This document shows positions 17,040-26,914 of a DNA stretch of 64,000 nucleotides, piece after piece. The position numbers and the translations under genes were made by a program. Numbering within the stretch: the stretch's first letter is position 1; each line of letters opens with the position of its first letter. The notes below the pieces were generated by a model. It was not told the origin of the DNA and did no database searches. It saw only the letters and a program-made list of their open reading frames with translations. The DNA is from Fluviirhizobium alvei (lineage in GTDB: Bacteria > Pseudomonadota > Alphaproteobacteria > Rhizobiales > Rhizobiaceae): assembly GCF_030551875.1 (NCBI RefSeq), contig NZ_JAUOZU010000002.1, positions 110,297 to 174,296 on the forward strand, written 5' to 3'.

Positions 17040-18279
17040 CAACAAGGATATGGCGCTCGGGATGACCGAGCGGCTGAAACCCATTCATGCCGCTGTCTGC
17101 GCCATGGTGCGCGACGAGATCATTCCGCTCGATGAGGAATTCCTCTCCGAAGTCGGCAAGGCCGGCAGCCGCTTCGTCTATACCGCCCGCCAGACGGAAA
17201 TTCTCGAAGGGCTGAAGGCCAAGGCGCGCGAGCGCGGCCTGTGGAATTTCTGGCTCACCCATTCCGATCGCGGTTACGGCCTGTCGACGGTCGAATATGC
17301 CTATCTGGCCGAGGAAATGGGCAAGTCGCATCTGGCGGCGGAAGTGTTCAACTGCTCGGCTCCCGATACCGGCAACATGGAAGTGCTGGAACGCTACGGC
17401 ACGGAAGCGCAGAAGGAGGCCTGGCTGAAGCCGCTGCTCGCCGGCGAAATCCGCTCCGCCTATCTGATGACCGAGCCGGGCGAAGCCTCGTCAGACGCCA
17501 CCAACATTTCCATGAGCTGCGTCCGCGATGGCGATCATTATGTGCTCAATGGCGAAAAATGGTGGTCGTCGGGTGCGGGCGATCCGCGCTGCAAGATCTA
17601 TATCGTCATGGTGCGCACGCCCACCGAGGGCAAGAAGCATGAGCAGCATTCGATGATCCTCGTGCCGGCCGGCACACCGGGCGTCGAGGTGCTGCGCGCC
17701 ATGGAAGTCTATGGTGACGACGATGCGCCGCATGGCCATATGCATATCGCCTTCAACAATGTCCGCGTTCCGGTGGACAATCTCATTCTCGGCGAGGGCA
17801 GGGGCTTCGAGATCTCGCAAGGGCGCCTCGGTCCGGGCCGCATCCACCATTGCATGCGCGCCATCGGGCATGCCGAACTGGCGCTCGAACTGCTCTGCAA
17901 GCGCTCGCTCGCCCGCGAAGCCTTCGGCAAGAAGCTCGCCCAGCTCGGCGCCAATTTCGACATCATCGCCGAAGCGCGCATGGATATCGAAATGACCCGG
18001 CTTCTGTGCCTCAAAGCCGCCTGGATGATGGATCAGGGCGATGCCAAGGCTGCCGCCCCCTGGATCAGCCAGATCAAGGTGGCCGCCCCGCGCATGGCGC
18101 TCAAGATCATCGACGAGGCGGTGCAGATGCATGGCGGCGCCGGCATCAGCCAGGAAACGCCGCTCGCCCGTATGTGGAAACATGTCCGCACCCTCAGGCT
18201 GGCCGATGGGCCCGATGCGGTTCATCGCCGTCAGGTCGCCCGCCAGGAACTGTCACGCTATCTGAACGGAAAAGTCTGA
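17023..18279 (+). CDS. Acyl-CoA dehydrogenase family protein
   Basis: The 418-aa FAD-dependent acyl-CoA dehydrogenase shows the flavin and substrate motif YLMTEPGEASSDATN (about 147-161), then EKWWSSGAGD, and the C-terminal helix with QMHGGAGISQETPLARMW. It is long and of the ACAD10/11-like type, matching the APH-like kinase encoded across the divergent promoter: the two halves of the mammalian ACAD11 fusion appear here as separate genes. The start ATG 17023 follows CAGGGAGG. The stop overlaps the ATG of the quinone-oxidoreductase-like gene (TGATG at 18277). Confidence 0.88.
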   Translation: MPKGNDNKDMALGMTERLKPIHAAVCAMVRDEIIPLDEEFLSEVGKAGSRFVYTARQTEILEGLKAKARERGLWNFWLTHSDRGYGLSTVEYAYLAEEMGKSHLAAEVFNCSAPDTGNMEVLERYGTEAQKEAWLKPLLAGEIRSAYLMTEPGEASSDATNISMSCVRDGDHYVLNGEKWWSSGAGDPRCKIYIVMVRTPTEGKKHEQHSMILVPAGTPGVEVLRAMEVYGDDDAPHGHMHIAFNNVRVPVDNLILGEGRGFEISQGRLGPGRIHHCMRAIGHAELALELLCKRSLAREAFGKKLAQLGANFDIIAEARMDIEMTRLLCLKAAWMMDQGDAKAAAPWISQIKVAAPRMALKIIDEAVQMHGGAGISQETPLARMWKHVRTLRLADGPDAVHRRQVARQELSRYLNGKV

Positions 18280-19247
18280 TGAAAGCCATTCTCTGCAAGT
18301 CCTATGGGCCGATCGCCGGCCTTTCGCTCGAAGAGGTCGCCGACCCGGCTCCGGGTCCGAACGATGTGCTGGTGCGGGCCGAGGCCATGGGCGTCAATTA
18401 TCCGGACGGGCTCATCGTCCAGGGCCTCTATCAGGCCAAGCCGGAACTGCCCTTCATTCCCGGCTTCGAAATGGCCGGGACCATCGAGGCGGTCGGTGCC
18501 GAGGTCAAGCGGCTCAAGGTGGGCGACAGGGTTGCCTATTTTGCCTCCACCGGCGGTTATGCGGAACTCGGGATCGCGCCGGAACGGAACTGCATTCCCT
18601 TGCCCGCCGGCATGCCGGCCGATGATGCCTGCGCGCTTCTGTGCGCCTTTGGCACCTCCCATCATGCGCTGCGCCAGCGCGGCCGCCTGAAGGAAGGCGA
18701 AATCCTCGTCGTCGCCGGTGCTGCCGGCGCCACCGGCCTTGCGGCCGTGCAGATCGGCAAGGCACTCGGCGCGACGGTGATTGCGATCGCCTCCAGCGAC
18801 GACAAGCGCAAGGTGGCGCTCGAAGCCGGCGCCGATCATGCGATCGGTTACGACAATCTGCGCGATGAACTCAAGGCGCTCACCGGCAAGCGGGGCATTG
18901 ATGTCGTCTTCGATCCGGTCGGTGGCGATCTGTTCGATACGCTCGTGCGCCTGATGGGTCGCTATGGCCGCTACCTCGTCGTCGGTTTTGCCGCCGGGCG
19001 CATTCCGGCCCTGCCGGCCAATCTGGCGTTGGTGAAGGAATTCGATCTGGTCGGCGTCTTCTGGGGCAGTTTCACCGCCCATGAACCGGCCACCTATGCG
19101 GCCAACATGCAGGAACTGTTCGGCTGGTACCAGTCGGGCGCCGTCAAACCGAAGATCGACGGGCGCCATCCGCTTTCGGATGCCGTTCCCGTGCTCGAAC
19201 GCATCATGGCGCGCGGCGCCGTCGGAAAGTATGTCCTGCACCCATAG
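18279..19247 (+). CDS. NADPH:quinone oxidoreductase family protein (zinc-free MDR)
   Basis: The 322-aa medium-chain reductase lacks the zinc ligands of alcohol dehydrogenases. It has the nucleotide motif AGAAGATGLAAVQ near residues 146-158 and the VVFDPVGGDLF signature near 210, both typical of quinone oxidoreductase-like enzymes. It probably reduces an enoyl or quinone-type bond with NADPH. The ATG at 18279 overlaps the preceding stop. A longer frame upstream is a shadow of the acyl-CoA dehydrogenase gene. A strong terminator follows 13 bases after the stop. Confidence 0.88.
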   Translation: MKAILCKSYGPIAGLSLEEVADPAPGPNDVLVRAEAMGVNYPDGLIVQGLYQAKPELPFIPGFEMAGTIEAVGAEVKRLKVGDRVAYFASTGGYAELGIAPERNCIPLPAGMPADDACALLCAFGTSHHALRQRGRLKEGEILVVAGAAGATGLAAVQIGKALGATVIAIASSDDKRKVALEAGADHAIGYDNLRDELKALTGKRGIDVVFDPVGGDLFDTLVRLMGRYGRYLVVGFAAGRIPALPANLALVKEFDLVGVFWGSFTAHEPATYAANMQELFGWYQSGAVKPKIDGRHPLSDAVPVLERIMARGAVGKYVLHP

Positions 19248-19259
19248 GTGGAGGAGACT

Positions 19260-19287
19260 GGTCGGCGAGTGATTGCCGACCCTTTTT
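19260..19287 (+). terminator. Rho-independent terminator
   Basis: The 7-bp stem GGTCGGC/GCCGACC has an 8-base loop and is followed by C and five T (19283-19287). It closes the TetR-acyl-CoA dehydrogenase-oxidoreductase operon before the second TetR promoter. Confidence 0.8.
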
Positions 19288-19424
19288 CCCGCGACGGCGA
19301 TAGGCGTCCGTCGTCTGAACCAAAATCTCCGGCCGGAGCGAATTTCGGGCGGATTTTGGTGCGTTTGCTACAATTGCGCGAAAATTAAAACCGAAAATTG
19401 TTTTAGTGGGTCGACTATGTCCGC

Positions 19425-19453
19425 TTGACAACATACCGAGTAGTATGTCCTAC
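19425..19453 (+). promoter_or_regulatory. Promoter with 18-bp TetR-type operator (copy 2)
   Basis: TTGACA at 19425-19430 is followed by the inverted repeat ACATACCGAGTAGTATGT (19431-19448) and TCCTAC at the -10 position (19448-19453). The operator differs from the copy at 16248 at a single base, in the central spacer. It would control the second TetR gene and the liv/fad genes behind it. Confidence 0.74.
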
Positions 19454-19507
19454 TCTCATCGACAGCAGGGAGCCGGTTGCATATCGGACATGGGAGGATG
19501 CTGATCG

Positions 19508-20158
19508 ATGTCGATTTCGACGCCGCGCGGCTCGGAGGAGGGCCTGCATGAAATCCTGCGCGTTGCTGCGCATTGTTTCATGGAACGAGGCTATGCCGAA
19601 ACCAGTATTGATGATGTGGCGCGCCGTCTCGGCAGCACCAAGGGCCGCATCTATCACTTCTTCGCCTCCAAGGCCGATCTCTTCTTTGCCGTCGCGGAAG
19701 AGGGGATGGACCGCAATTTCGCAGCGATCGGACCCTATCTCGACGCGGCGGGACGGGCGATGGACCGGCTGAAATCGATGGCGCTCGCCCATACGATGTC
19801 GATGATCGAGAACCGCGCCTATCAGCGTTCGGTCTGGGAAGGGGTGGCCATTCACCTGCGTGGTGCCACTACGCCCGAGCAACGCGACCGGCTCGCCGCA
19901 CTGATCGCCTATCGCGACAGCTATTCGGACCGGTTTCGTGCGGCGCTCAAGGCGGCCAAGGAGGAGGGAGACCTGCAGTTCAAGGATGCCGGTATCGCCT
20001 TGCAGCTGATGTTCCTGGCGCTCAATTCGCCGATCTTCTGGTACTCGCCGCGCCATGGCGAGACAGTGGAGGACAGGCTCAATCTGGCGCAGCAATGTGT
20101 CGAATTCGCCCTGAGGGGGCTTGGCGCCCCGGCGGCAATGGCAGGCATGACGATGTAA
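19508..20158 (+). CDS. TetR/AcrR family transcriptional regulator (paralog 2)
   Basis: The 216-aa repressor is a paralog of the regulator at 16350. The recognition region TSIDDVARRLGSTKGRIYHF is nearly the same, and the ligand domain shares VWEGVA and IFWYSPR. Conservation of the recognition helix fits the near-identical operators in front of both genes. GGGAGG lies 9 bases before the ATG. The leader between the predicted start of transcription and the ATG is about 45 bases. It is followed after 75 bases by the LivH-like gene in the same direction. Confidence 0.87.
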   Translation: MSISTPRGSEEGLHEILRVAAHCFMERGYAETSIDDVARRLGSTKGRIYHFFASKADLFFAVAEEGMDRNFAAIGPYLDAAGRAMDRLKSMALAHTMSMIENRAYQRSVWEGVAIHLRGATTPEQRDRLAALIAYRDSYSDRFRAALKAAKEEGDLQFKDAGIALQLMFLALNSPIFWYSPRHGETVEDRLNLAQQCVEFALRGLGAPAAMAGMTM

Positions 20159-20233
20159 CGGAACGGAGGACAGGGGCGAAAACGCCCGCGAAAACCGGAG
20201 AGCGAAAGCTCGGGCTTTGGGAGGGGCCTTGGT

Positions 20234-21109
20234 TTGGATACTTTGCAGCTTTTGATCAGCGGCCTTGCGAACGGCTGCGTCTATGGCCTGATCGCGCTCG
20301 GCTTCGTGCTGATCTACAAGGCCACCGAAGCGGTGAATTTCGCCCAGGGCGATTTCATGATGTTCGGTGCCTTCATCACGCTCAGCCTCACCAATTCCGG
20401 CCATATGGGCCTGCCGTTCTGGCTTGCGGTGCCGATGGCCATCGCCATCATGGCACTGGTCGGCTTCCTGCTCGAAGTGGTGGTCATCCGCCGCATGTTC
20501 GGCCAGTCGCAGATCGCCGTCGTCATTCTCACGATTGCCATCGGCTTCGTCGCCCGCTTCCTCGCCGGCGTCATCTGGGGCCATGAACCGCAATCGCTCG
20601 AAAGCCCCTTTGCCGGCATGGATGTACGGATCGGCGGCCTCGTGCTCGGTTTCGACGAGATCGCCACCATCATCGTCACGCTGCTGCTCACCGGCGGCCT
20701 CTATCTCTTCTTCGCCCGCACCCGGCTCGGCGTCGCCATGCAGGCGGCCTCGCAGAACCAGCTTGCAGCCTATTACATGGGCATCCCGGTCAAGCGGGTC
20801 CATTCCATGGTCTGGGCGCTGTCAGGCGCGGTTGCCACCGTCGCCGGCATCCTCTTTGCCGCCAAGGGCTCGATCGATCCCTCGACCGGCCTGCTCGGCA
20901 TCAAGGCCTCGGCTGCGGCCGTCATCGGCGGTTTCGGCAGCCTGCCCGGCGCGCTTCTCGGCGGTCTGGTGATCGGCCTCATCGAGCCCTTGTCCTCGCG
21001 CTACATCGCCGCCGGCGTGTCGCAGGTCATGCCCTATCTCATTCTCGTGCTGGTGCTGATCCTCAGGCCGCACGGCATCCTGTCCCAGGTCAAGGCGAAG
21101 AAGGTGTAA
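20234..21109 (+). CDS. livH: Branched-chain amino acid-type ABC transporter permease (LivH)
   Basis: The 291-aa permease has about eight membrane helices and opens with LISGLANGCVYGLIALGFVL, the typical start of LivH-like subunits. The start is TTG at 20234, 7 bases after GAGGGG; no ATG fits. The leader holds two short hairpins (GGGCG-AAAA-CGCCC at 20174-20187 and a GAAA tetraloop stem at 20200-20211). It begins a tightly packed transporter operon (livH-livM-livG-livF-ligase). Since the neighbours are acyl-CoA enzymes, the imported compound is probably an organic acid and not an amino acid. Confidence 0.9.
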   Translation: MDTLQLLISGLANGCVYGLIALGFVLIYKATEAVNFAQGDFMMFGAFITLSLTNSGHMGLPFWLAVPMAIAIMALVGFLLEVVVIRRMFGQSQIAVVILTIAIGFVARFLAGVIWGHEPQSLESPFAGMDVRIGGLVLGFDEIATIIVTLLLTGGLYLFFARTRLGVAMQAASQNQLAAYYMGIPVKRVHSMVWALSGAVATVAGILFAAKGSIDPSTGLLGIKASAAAVIGGFGSLPGALLGGLVIGLIEPLSSRYIAAGVSQVMPYLILVLVLILRPHGILSQVKAKKV

Positions 21110-21111
21110 CC

Positions 21112-22212
21112 ATGCGGATCGTCTTCAAACGCTCGTACGAGGCCGATATCCGCCTCTTCAAACATGGGGCCCAGGCCTTCTGGTATGGATTGCTTCTCGC
21201 CGCAGCCATGGCCTTGCCCTTCCTGCTCGGCGATTTCATGGTCGGCGAAGCGACCAATGTGCTGATCTGGGCCGTTGGCGGCCTTGGCCTGATGCTGCTC
21301 GTCGGCCAGTCGGGGCAGGCGAGCCTCGGCCATGCCGCATTCCTGGCGATCGGCGCCTATGCCTGCGTTCTCCTGCAGACGCTGCTCAATGTGCCCTTCA
21401 TCCTCGCCTTTCCGCTTTCAGGCATCATCACCGGCCTGGTCGGCGCGCTCTTTGCGCTGCCGGTCACCCGCCTGCACGGCATCTATCTTGCCATCGCCAC
21501 GCTCGCCGTCTCGGTGATGATGGAGGATGTGATCGTTCTCTCCGAACCGCTGACCGGCGGCGTCAACGGCCTCTTCGCCCCCGATATCGAAATCTTCGGC
21601 ATCGGCTTCAACCGTTACTCCAATCCGGCCGGCCTCTACTGGCTGGTGCTCGGCATCTGCGTGCTGCTGGTGATCGGCTACCGTAATATCCTGCGGTCGC
21701 CGCTTGGACGCGCCTTTGCCGCCGTGCGCGATTCCGAAATCTCGGCCCAGGCGATGGGCATCAACGTGGCCGCCACCAAGGCGCTCGCCTTCGGCCTCTC
21801 GACGGCGATCACCGGGCTCGGCGGCGCGCTGATGGGCCATTTCGCCTCGGTGTTCAACCATGAGACTTTCAACATCGTCATCTCGATCAACCTGCTGCTG
21901 ATGATCGTCATCGGCGGGCTGGGCTCGATCCACGGCGCCTTTCTGGGGGCGATGGTGATCGGCCTGCTGCCGCAGGCGATCGCCTTTTCCCGCGATCATC
22001 TGACGGCCACCTTCGGGCTTGATTCCATCGCCATTCCGGGGCTCGAGGCCGGCGTCTTCGGCCTGATCCTGATCGGCTTCATCCTCTTCGAGCCCTACGG
22101 CATCTATGGCCGCTGGCTGAAGATCCGCACCTATCTCGAACTCTTTCCCTTCTATCGGCGCGACATGTTCCGCCGCCAGAAGAGCTATCTCAAGACGGAG
22201 CGCATCCGATGA
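21112..22212 (+). CDS. livM: Branched-chain amino acid-type ABC transporter permease (LivM)
   Basis: The 366-aa second permease has about nine membrane helices. It carries LivM hallmarks: LGLMLLVGQSGQASLGHAAF in the second helix region (about 62-81), the EAA-like loop with GRAFAAVRDSEISAQAMGIN (about 202-221), and the closing FEPYGIYGRW. A hydrophilic tail of about 35 residues follows. It starts 2 bases after livH, and its stop overlaps the livG start. Confidence 0.91.
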   Translation: MRIVFKRSYEADIRLFKHGAQAFWYGLLLAAAMALPFLLGDFMVGEATNVLIWAVGGLGLMLLVGQSGQASLGHAAFLAIGAYACVLLQTLLNVPFILAFPLSGIITGLVGALFALPVTRLHGIYLAIATLAVSVMMEDVIVLSEPLTGGVNGLFAPDIEIFGIGFNRYSNPAGLYWLVLGICVLLVIGYRNILRSPLGRAFAAVRDSEISAQAMGINVAATKALAFGLSTAITGLGGALMGHFASVFNHETFNIVISINLLLMIVIGGLGSIHGAFLGAMVIGLLPQAIAFSRDHLTATFGLDSIAIPGLEAGVFGLILIGFILFEPYGIYGRWLKIRTYLELFPFYRRDMFRRQKSYLKTERIR

Positions 22213-22988
22213 GCCTTCTCGAACTCAAAAATGTCACGCTCAAGTTCGGTGGTCTCACCGCGGTCAACGATGTCTCCTTTGCGGTCGAGGAAGGCGAGGT
22301 CTTCGCCCTCGTCGGTCCGAACGGGGCGGGAAAATCGACGATCTTCAACATGATCTCGCGCTTCTATACGCCCTTTTCCGGCGATATCCTGTTCCAGGGC
22401 CGGACGATCCTCGACCGGCCGCCGCACGAGATCGCCGGCCTCGGCATCGCCCGAACTTTCCAGAATATCGAACTGTTTGAACAGGCAAGCGTGTTGCAGA
22501 ACCTGCTGGCCGGCCGCCATACCCATCGTCGTTCGAATTTCCTCACCGAACTTCTCTTCACGCCCTTCGTGCGGCGCGAGGAACACCGCCATCGCGAAGC
22601 GGTCGAGCATGTCATCGATTTTCTCGACCTGCAGGCCTATCGCGACAAGACCATCGCCGGTCTGCCCTATGGCGTCCGCAAGGTGGTGGAAATGGGCCGC
22701 GCGCTGTCGATCGCACCGAAGCTGCTGCTGCTCGATGAGCCGGCTTCGGGCCTGTCGGTTGAGGAAACCCAGGATGTCGCCTTCTGGATCGAGGATATCA
22801 AGAAGGTGCTCGGCATCACGGTGCTGATGGTCGAGCATGACATGCATCTGGTTTCCAGCGTCTGCGATCGGGTTCTGGCGCTTGCCAACGGACGCCAGAT
22901 CGCGCTCGGCACCCCGCATGAGGTGCAGACCCATCCGGCCGTCATCGAGGCCTATCTCGGATCGGACGACAAGGAGGAAGCGGCATGA
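22209..22988 (+). CDS. livG: ABC transporter ATP-binding protein (LivG)
   Basis: The 259-aa ATPase subunit has Walker A GPNGAGKST near 37-45, a LivG-type LGIARTFQNIELFE segment (about 79-92), and Walker B LLLLDEPASGLS near 171-182. The signature segment reads GLPYGVRKVVEMGRAL, where the usual LSGGQ is LPYGV as in other LivG proteins. The stop overlaps livF by 4 bases (ATGA). Confidence 0.92.
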   Translation: MSLLELKNVTLKFGGLTAVNDVSFAVEEGEVFALVGPNGAGKSTIFNMISRFYTPFSGDILFQGRTILDRPPHEIAGLGIARTFQNIELFEQASVLQNLLAGRHTHRRSNFLTELLFTPFVRREEHRHREAVEHVIDFLDLQAYRDKTIAGLPYGVRKVVEMGRALSIAPKLLLLDEPASGLSVEETQDVAFWIEDIKKVLGITVLMVEHDMHLVSSVCDRVLALANGRQIALGTPHEVQTHPAVIEAYLGSDDKEEAA

Positions 22989-23754
22989 CCCAGCCCGTTC
23001 TTCGGATCGAAAATCTCGAAAGCTACTATGGGCCGATCATGGCCATTCGCGGCGTCAGCCTCGAAGTGCATGAGGGCCAGATCGTTACCGTGCTCGGCGC
23101 CAACGGTGCCGGCAAGACGACGCTGATGAAGACCATTTCCGGCGTCATGGATCCGGAAAAGGGCACCGTCCGCCTCAATGGCGAGGAGATCCAGGGGCTG
23201 GAACCCGATGCGGTGGTGCGCAAGGGCGTGGTCCATGTGCCGGAAGGCCGCGAGATCTTTCCGCTTCTGTCGGTCGAGGACAATCTCAAGATGGGCGCCT
23301 ATACGCGGCCCGATCGCGAGGGCATCGCCTCCGATATCGACATGGTCTACAGCTATTTCCCCATCCTCAAGGAACGCTACAAGCAGGATGCCGGAACGCT
23401 TTCGGGCGGTCAGCAGCAGATGCTGGCGATCGGTCGCGGCCTGATGGCGCGACCCAAGATCATGCTGTTCGACGAGCCGAGCCTGGGGTTGAGCCCGCTT
23501 CTGGTCAAGGAAATCTTCGCCATCATCCGCCGCCTCAACCGCGATCAGAAGGTGACGATGCTGCTCGTCGAGCAGAATGCCAGGATCGCGCTCGATGCCG
23601 CCCATTACGGCTATGTGCTGGAACTCGGCCGCATTGTCATGGAGGGCGATGCCGCAAAGCTCGCCGCCTCGCGCGACATTCAGGAATTCTATCTCGGCGT
23701 CCGCGAAGAGGGCCAGCGCGGCCAGCGGCGCTGGAAACAGCGCAAGACCTGGCG

Positions 23755-23758
<4 letters not shown>
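22985..23758 (+). CDS. livF: ABC transporter ATP-binding protein (LivF)
   Basis: The 257-aa ATPase subunit partners LivG. Walker A is GANGAGKTT (about 36-44), the signature TLSGGQQQML (about 139-148), and Walker B IMLFDEPSLGLSP (about 159-171). It has a slightly long basic C-terminus (GQRGQRRWKQRKT). It overlaps both neighbours by 4 bases, so translation is probably coupled through the operon. Confidence 0.92.
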
Positions 23759-25653
<1,895 letters not shown>

Positions 25654-25678
25654 AAGAAAACAACCGGAGGAGACCAGC

Positions 25679-26854
25679 ATGATGAACATGAATGCATCGA
25701 AAATCGGGGGGCTCGTTGCCGCTGCCGCTTTCGCCTCGACCATGCTTTCGGGGGCGGCCTATGCCGAAACCCAGGGCGTGACCGATACCGAGGTGGTGAT
25801 CGGATCGAACCAGGACATGTCGGGCATCTTCGCCGCCTTTGGCGCGCCGGCGGTCAAGGCGGCCAACCTCTATTTCAAGGAAGTCAACGACAAGGGCGGT
25901 GTCCATGGCCGCAAGATCCGGTTCGTGGTGGAGGACCACGGTTACCAGATGCCCAAGGCCATGCAGGCGCTCAACAAGCTGGTGAATTCCGACAAGGTCT
26001 TCGCCATGTTCCTGTCGCTCGGAACGCCGATGAATGTCGCGGCCTTCCCGCTTCTGGAGCAGAAGAAGATCGCCAATGTCGCGCCGCTCACCTCTGCGCG
26101 CCAGATGGTCGAGCCGCCGTCGCCCTATAAATATGCGGGCTTCACCTCCTACTACGACCAGATCCGCCTTGGCCTGAAATATATGAAGGACAATGCCGGC
26201 ACCAAGAATGTCTGCTCGATGTATATCCCGTCCGATTTCGGTCTCGAAATCAAGGAAGGCACCGATGCCGGCGTCAAGGAGAACGGGCTCGAAATGAAGG
26301 CCGAGACCACCCACAAGCCGGACGAGCAGGATTTCGTCGGTTCGCTGACCAAGCTCAAGCAGGCCGGCTGCGACACGATCACGGTGGCGCTCGGCGTCCG
26401 CCAGGTCATCACCGTGCTCGCCACCGCCAAGAAGATGGGCTGGACGGACGCCAAGTTCCTGGGCGGCACCGCCTCCTTCCATACCGCGATTGCCAAGGTG
26501 CCCGGTGGCCTGACCGAGGGCTTCTATGCCGCGTCCGGCTGGCCGGATATCGTTGCCCGCATGGGTGATCCTGAGGTCAAGGCCTGGGTCGAAGCCTACC
26601 AGAAGGAAGCCGGCGAGTTCCCCTCCACCGGCGCGCTGCTTGGCCGTTCGGCGGCTGAATCGCTCGTTCGCGGCCTTGAGGCCGCCGGCAAGGACCTGAC
26701 GCCGGAGAGCTTCCAGAAGGGCATGGAAAGCCTGAAATACGAGGACAAGATCGCCGGCGTGCCGACCGATTTCACCGATGACCATATCGGTGGCGACCTG
26801 CTCGTCATTTCCCGCATCGAAAATGGCGACTGGAAGGAACTGGCGCGCCAGTAA
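25679..26854 (+). CDS. ABC transporter substrate-binding protein (LivK-like)
   Basis: The 391-aa periplasmic binding protein has a signal peptide of about 29 residues ending AYA. The mature part opens with GVTDTEVVIGSNQDMSG, the usual type I periplasmic binding fold start. It belongs to the Peripla_BP_6 group commonly paired with LivHMGF for aromatic or aliphatic acids. CCGGAGGAGA precedes the ATG. It follows the ligase by 25 bases, and a UUCG-capped hairpin lies just behind the stop. A separate stable transcript segment for this abundant protein is plausible. Confidence 0.9.
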   Translation: MMNMNASKIGGLVAAAAFASTMLSGAAYAETQGVTDTEVVIGSNQDMSGIFAAFGAPAVKAANLYFKEVNDKGGVHGRKIRFVVEDHGYQMPKAMQALNKLVNSDKVFAMFLSLGTPMNVAAFPLLEQKKIANVAPLTSARQMVEPPSPYKYAGFTSYYDQIRLGLKYMKDNAGTKNVCSMYIPSDFGLEIKEGTDAGVKENGLEMKAETTHKPDEQDFVGSLTKLKQAGCDTITVALGVRQVITVLATAKKMGWTDAKFLGGTASFHTAIAKVPGGLTEGFYAASGWPDIVARMGDPEVKAWVEAYQKEAGEFPSTGALLGRSAAESLVRGLEAAGKDLTPESFQKGMESLKYEDKIAGVPTDFTDDHIGGDLLVISRIENGDWKELARQ

Positions 26855-26868
26855 CCCGCACCGCATCC

Positions 26869-26893
26869 GCCGCCCGGTTCGCCGGGCGGCTTT
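26869..26893 (+). terminator. Hairpin with TTCG tetraloop after the binding-protein gene
   Basis: The perfect 9-bp GC-rich stem GCCGCCCGG/CCGGGCGGC has a TTCG loop and is followed by only three T. It may act as a partial terminator or an mRNA-stabilising end between the binding protein and the downstream beta-oxidation genes, which have no clear promoter of their own in the 60-base gap. Confidence 0.72.
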
Positions 26894-26914
26894 CCACAAT
26901 CGACAGGAATTTCC

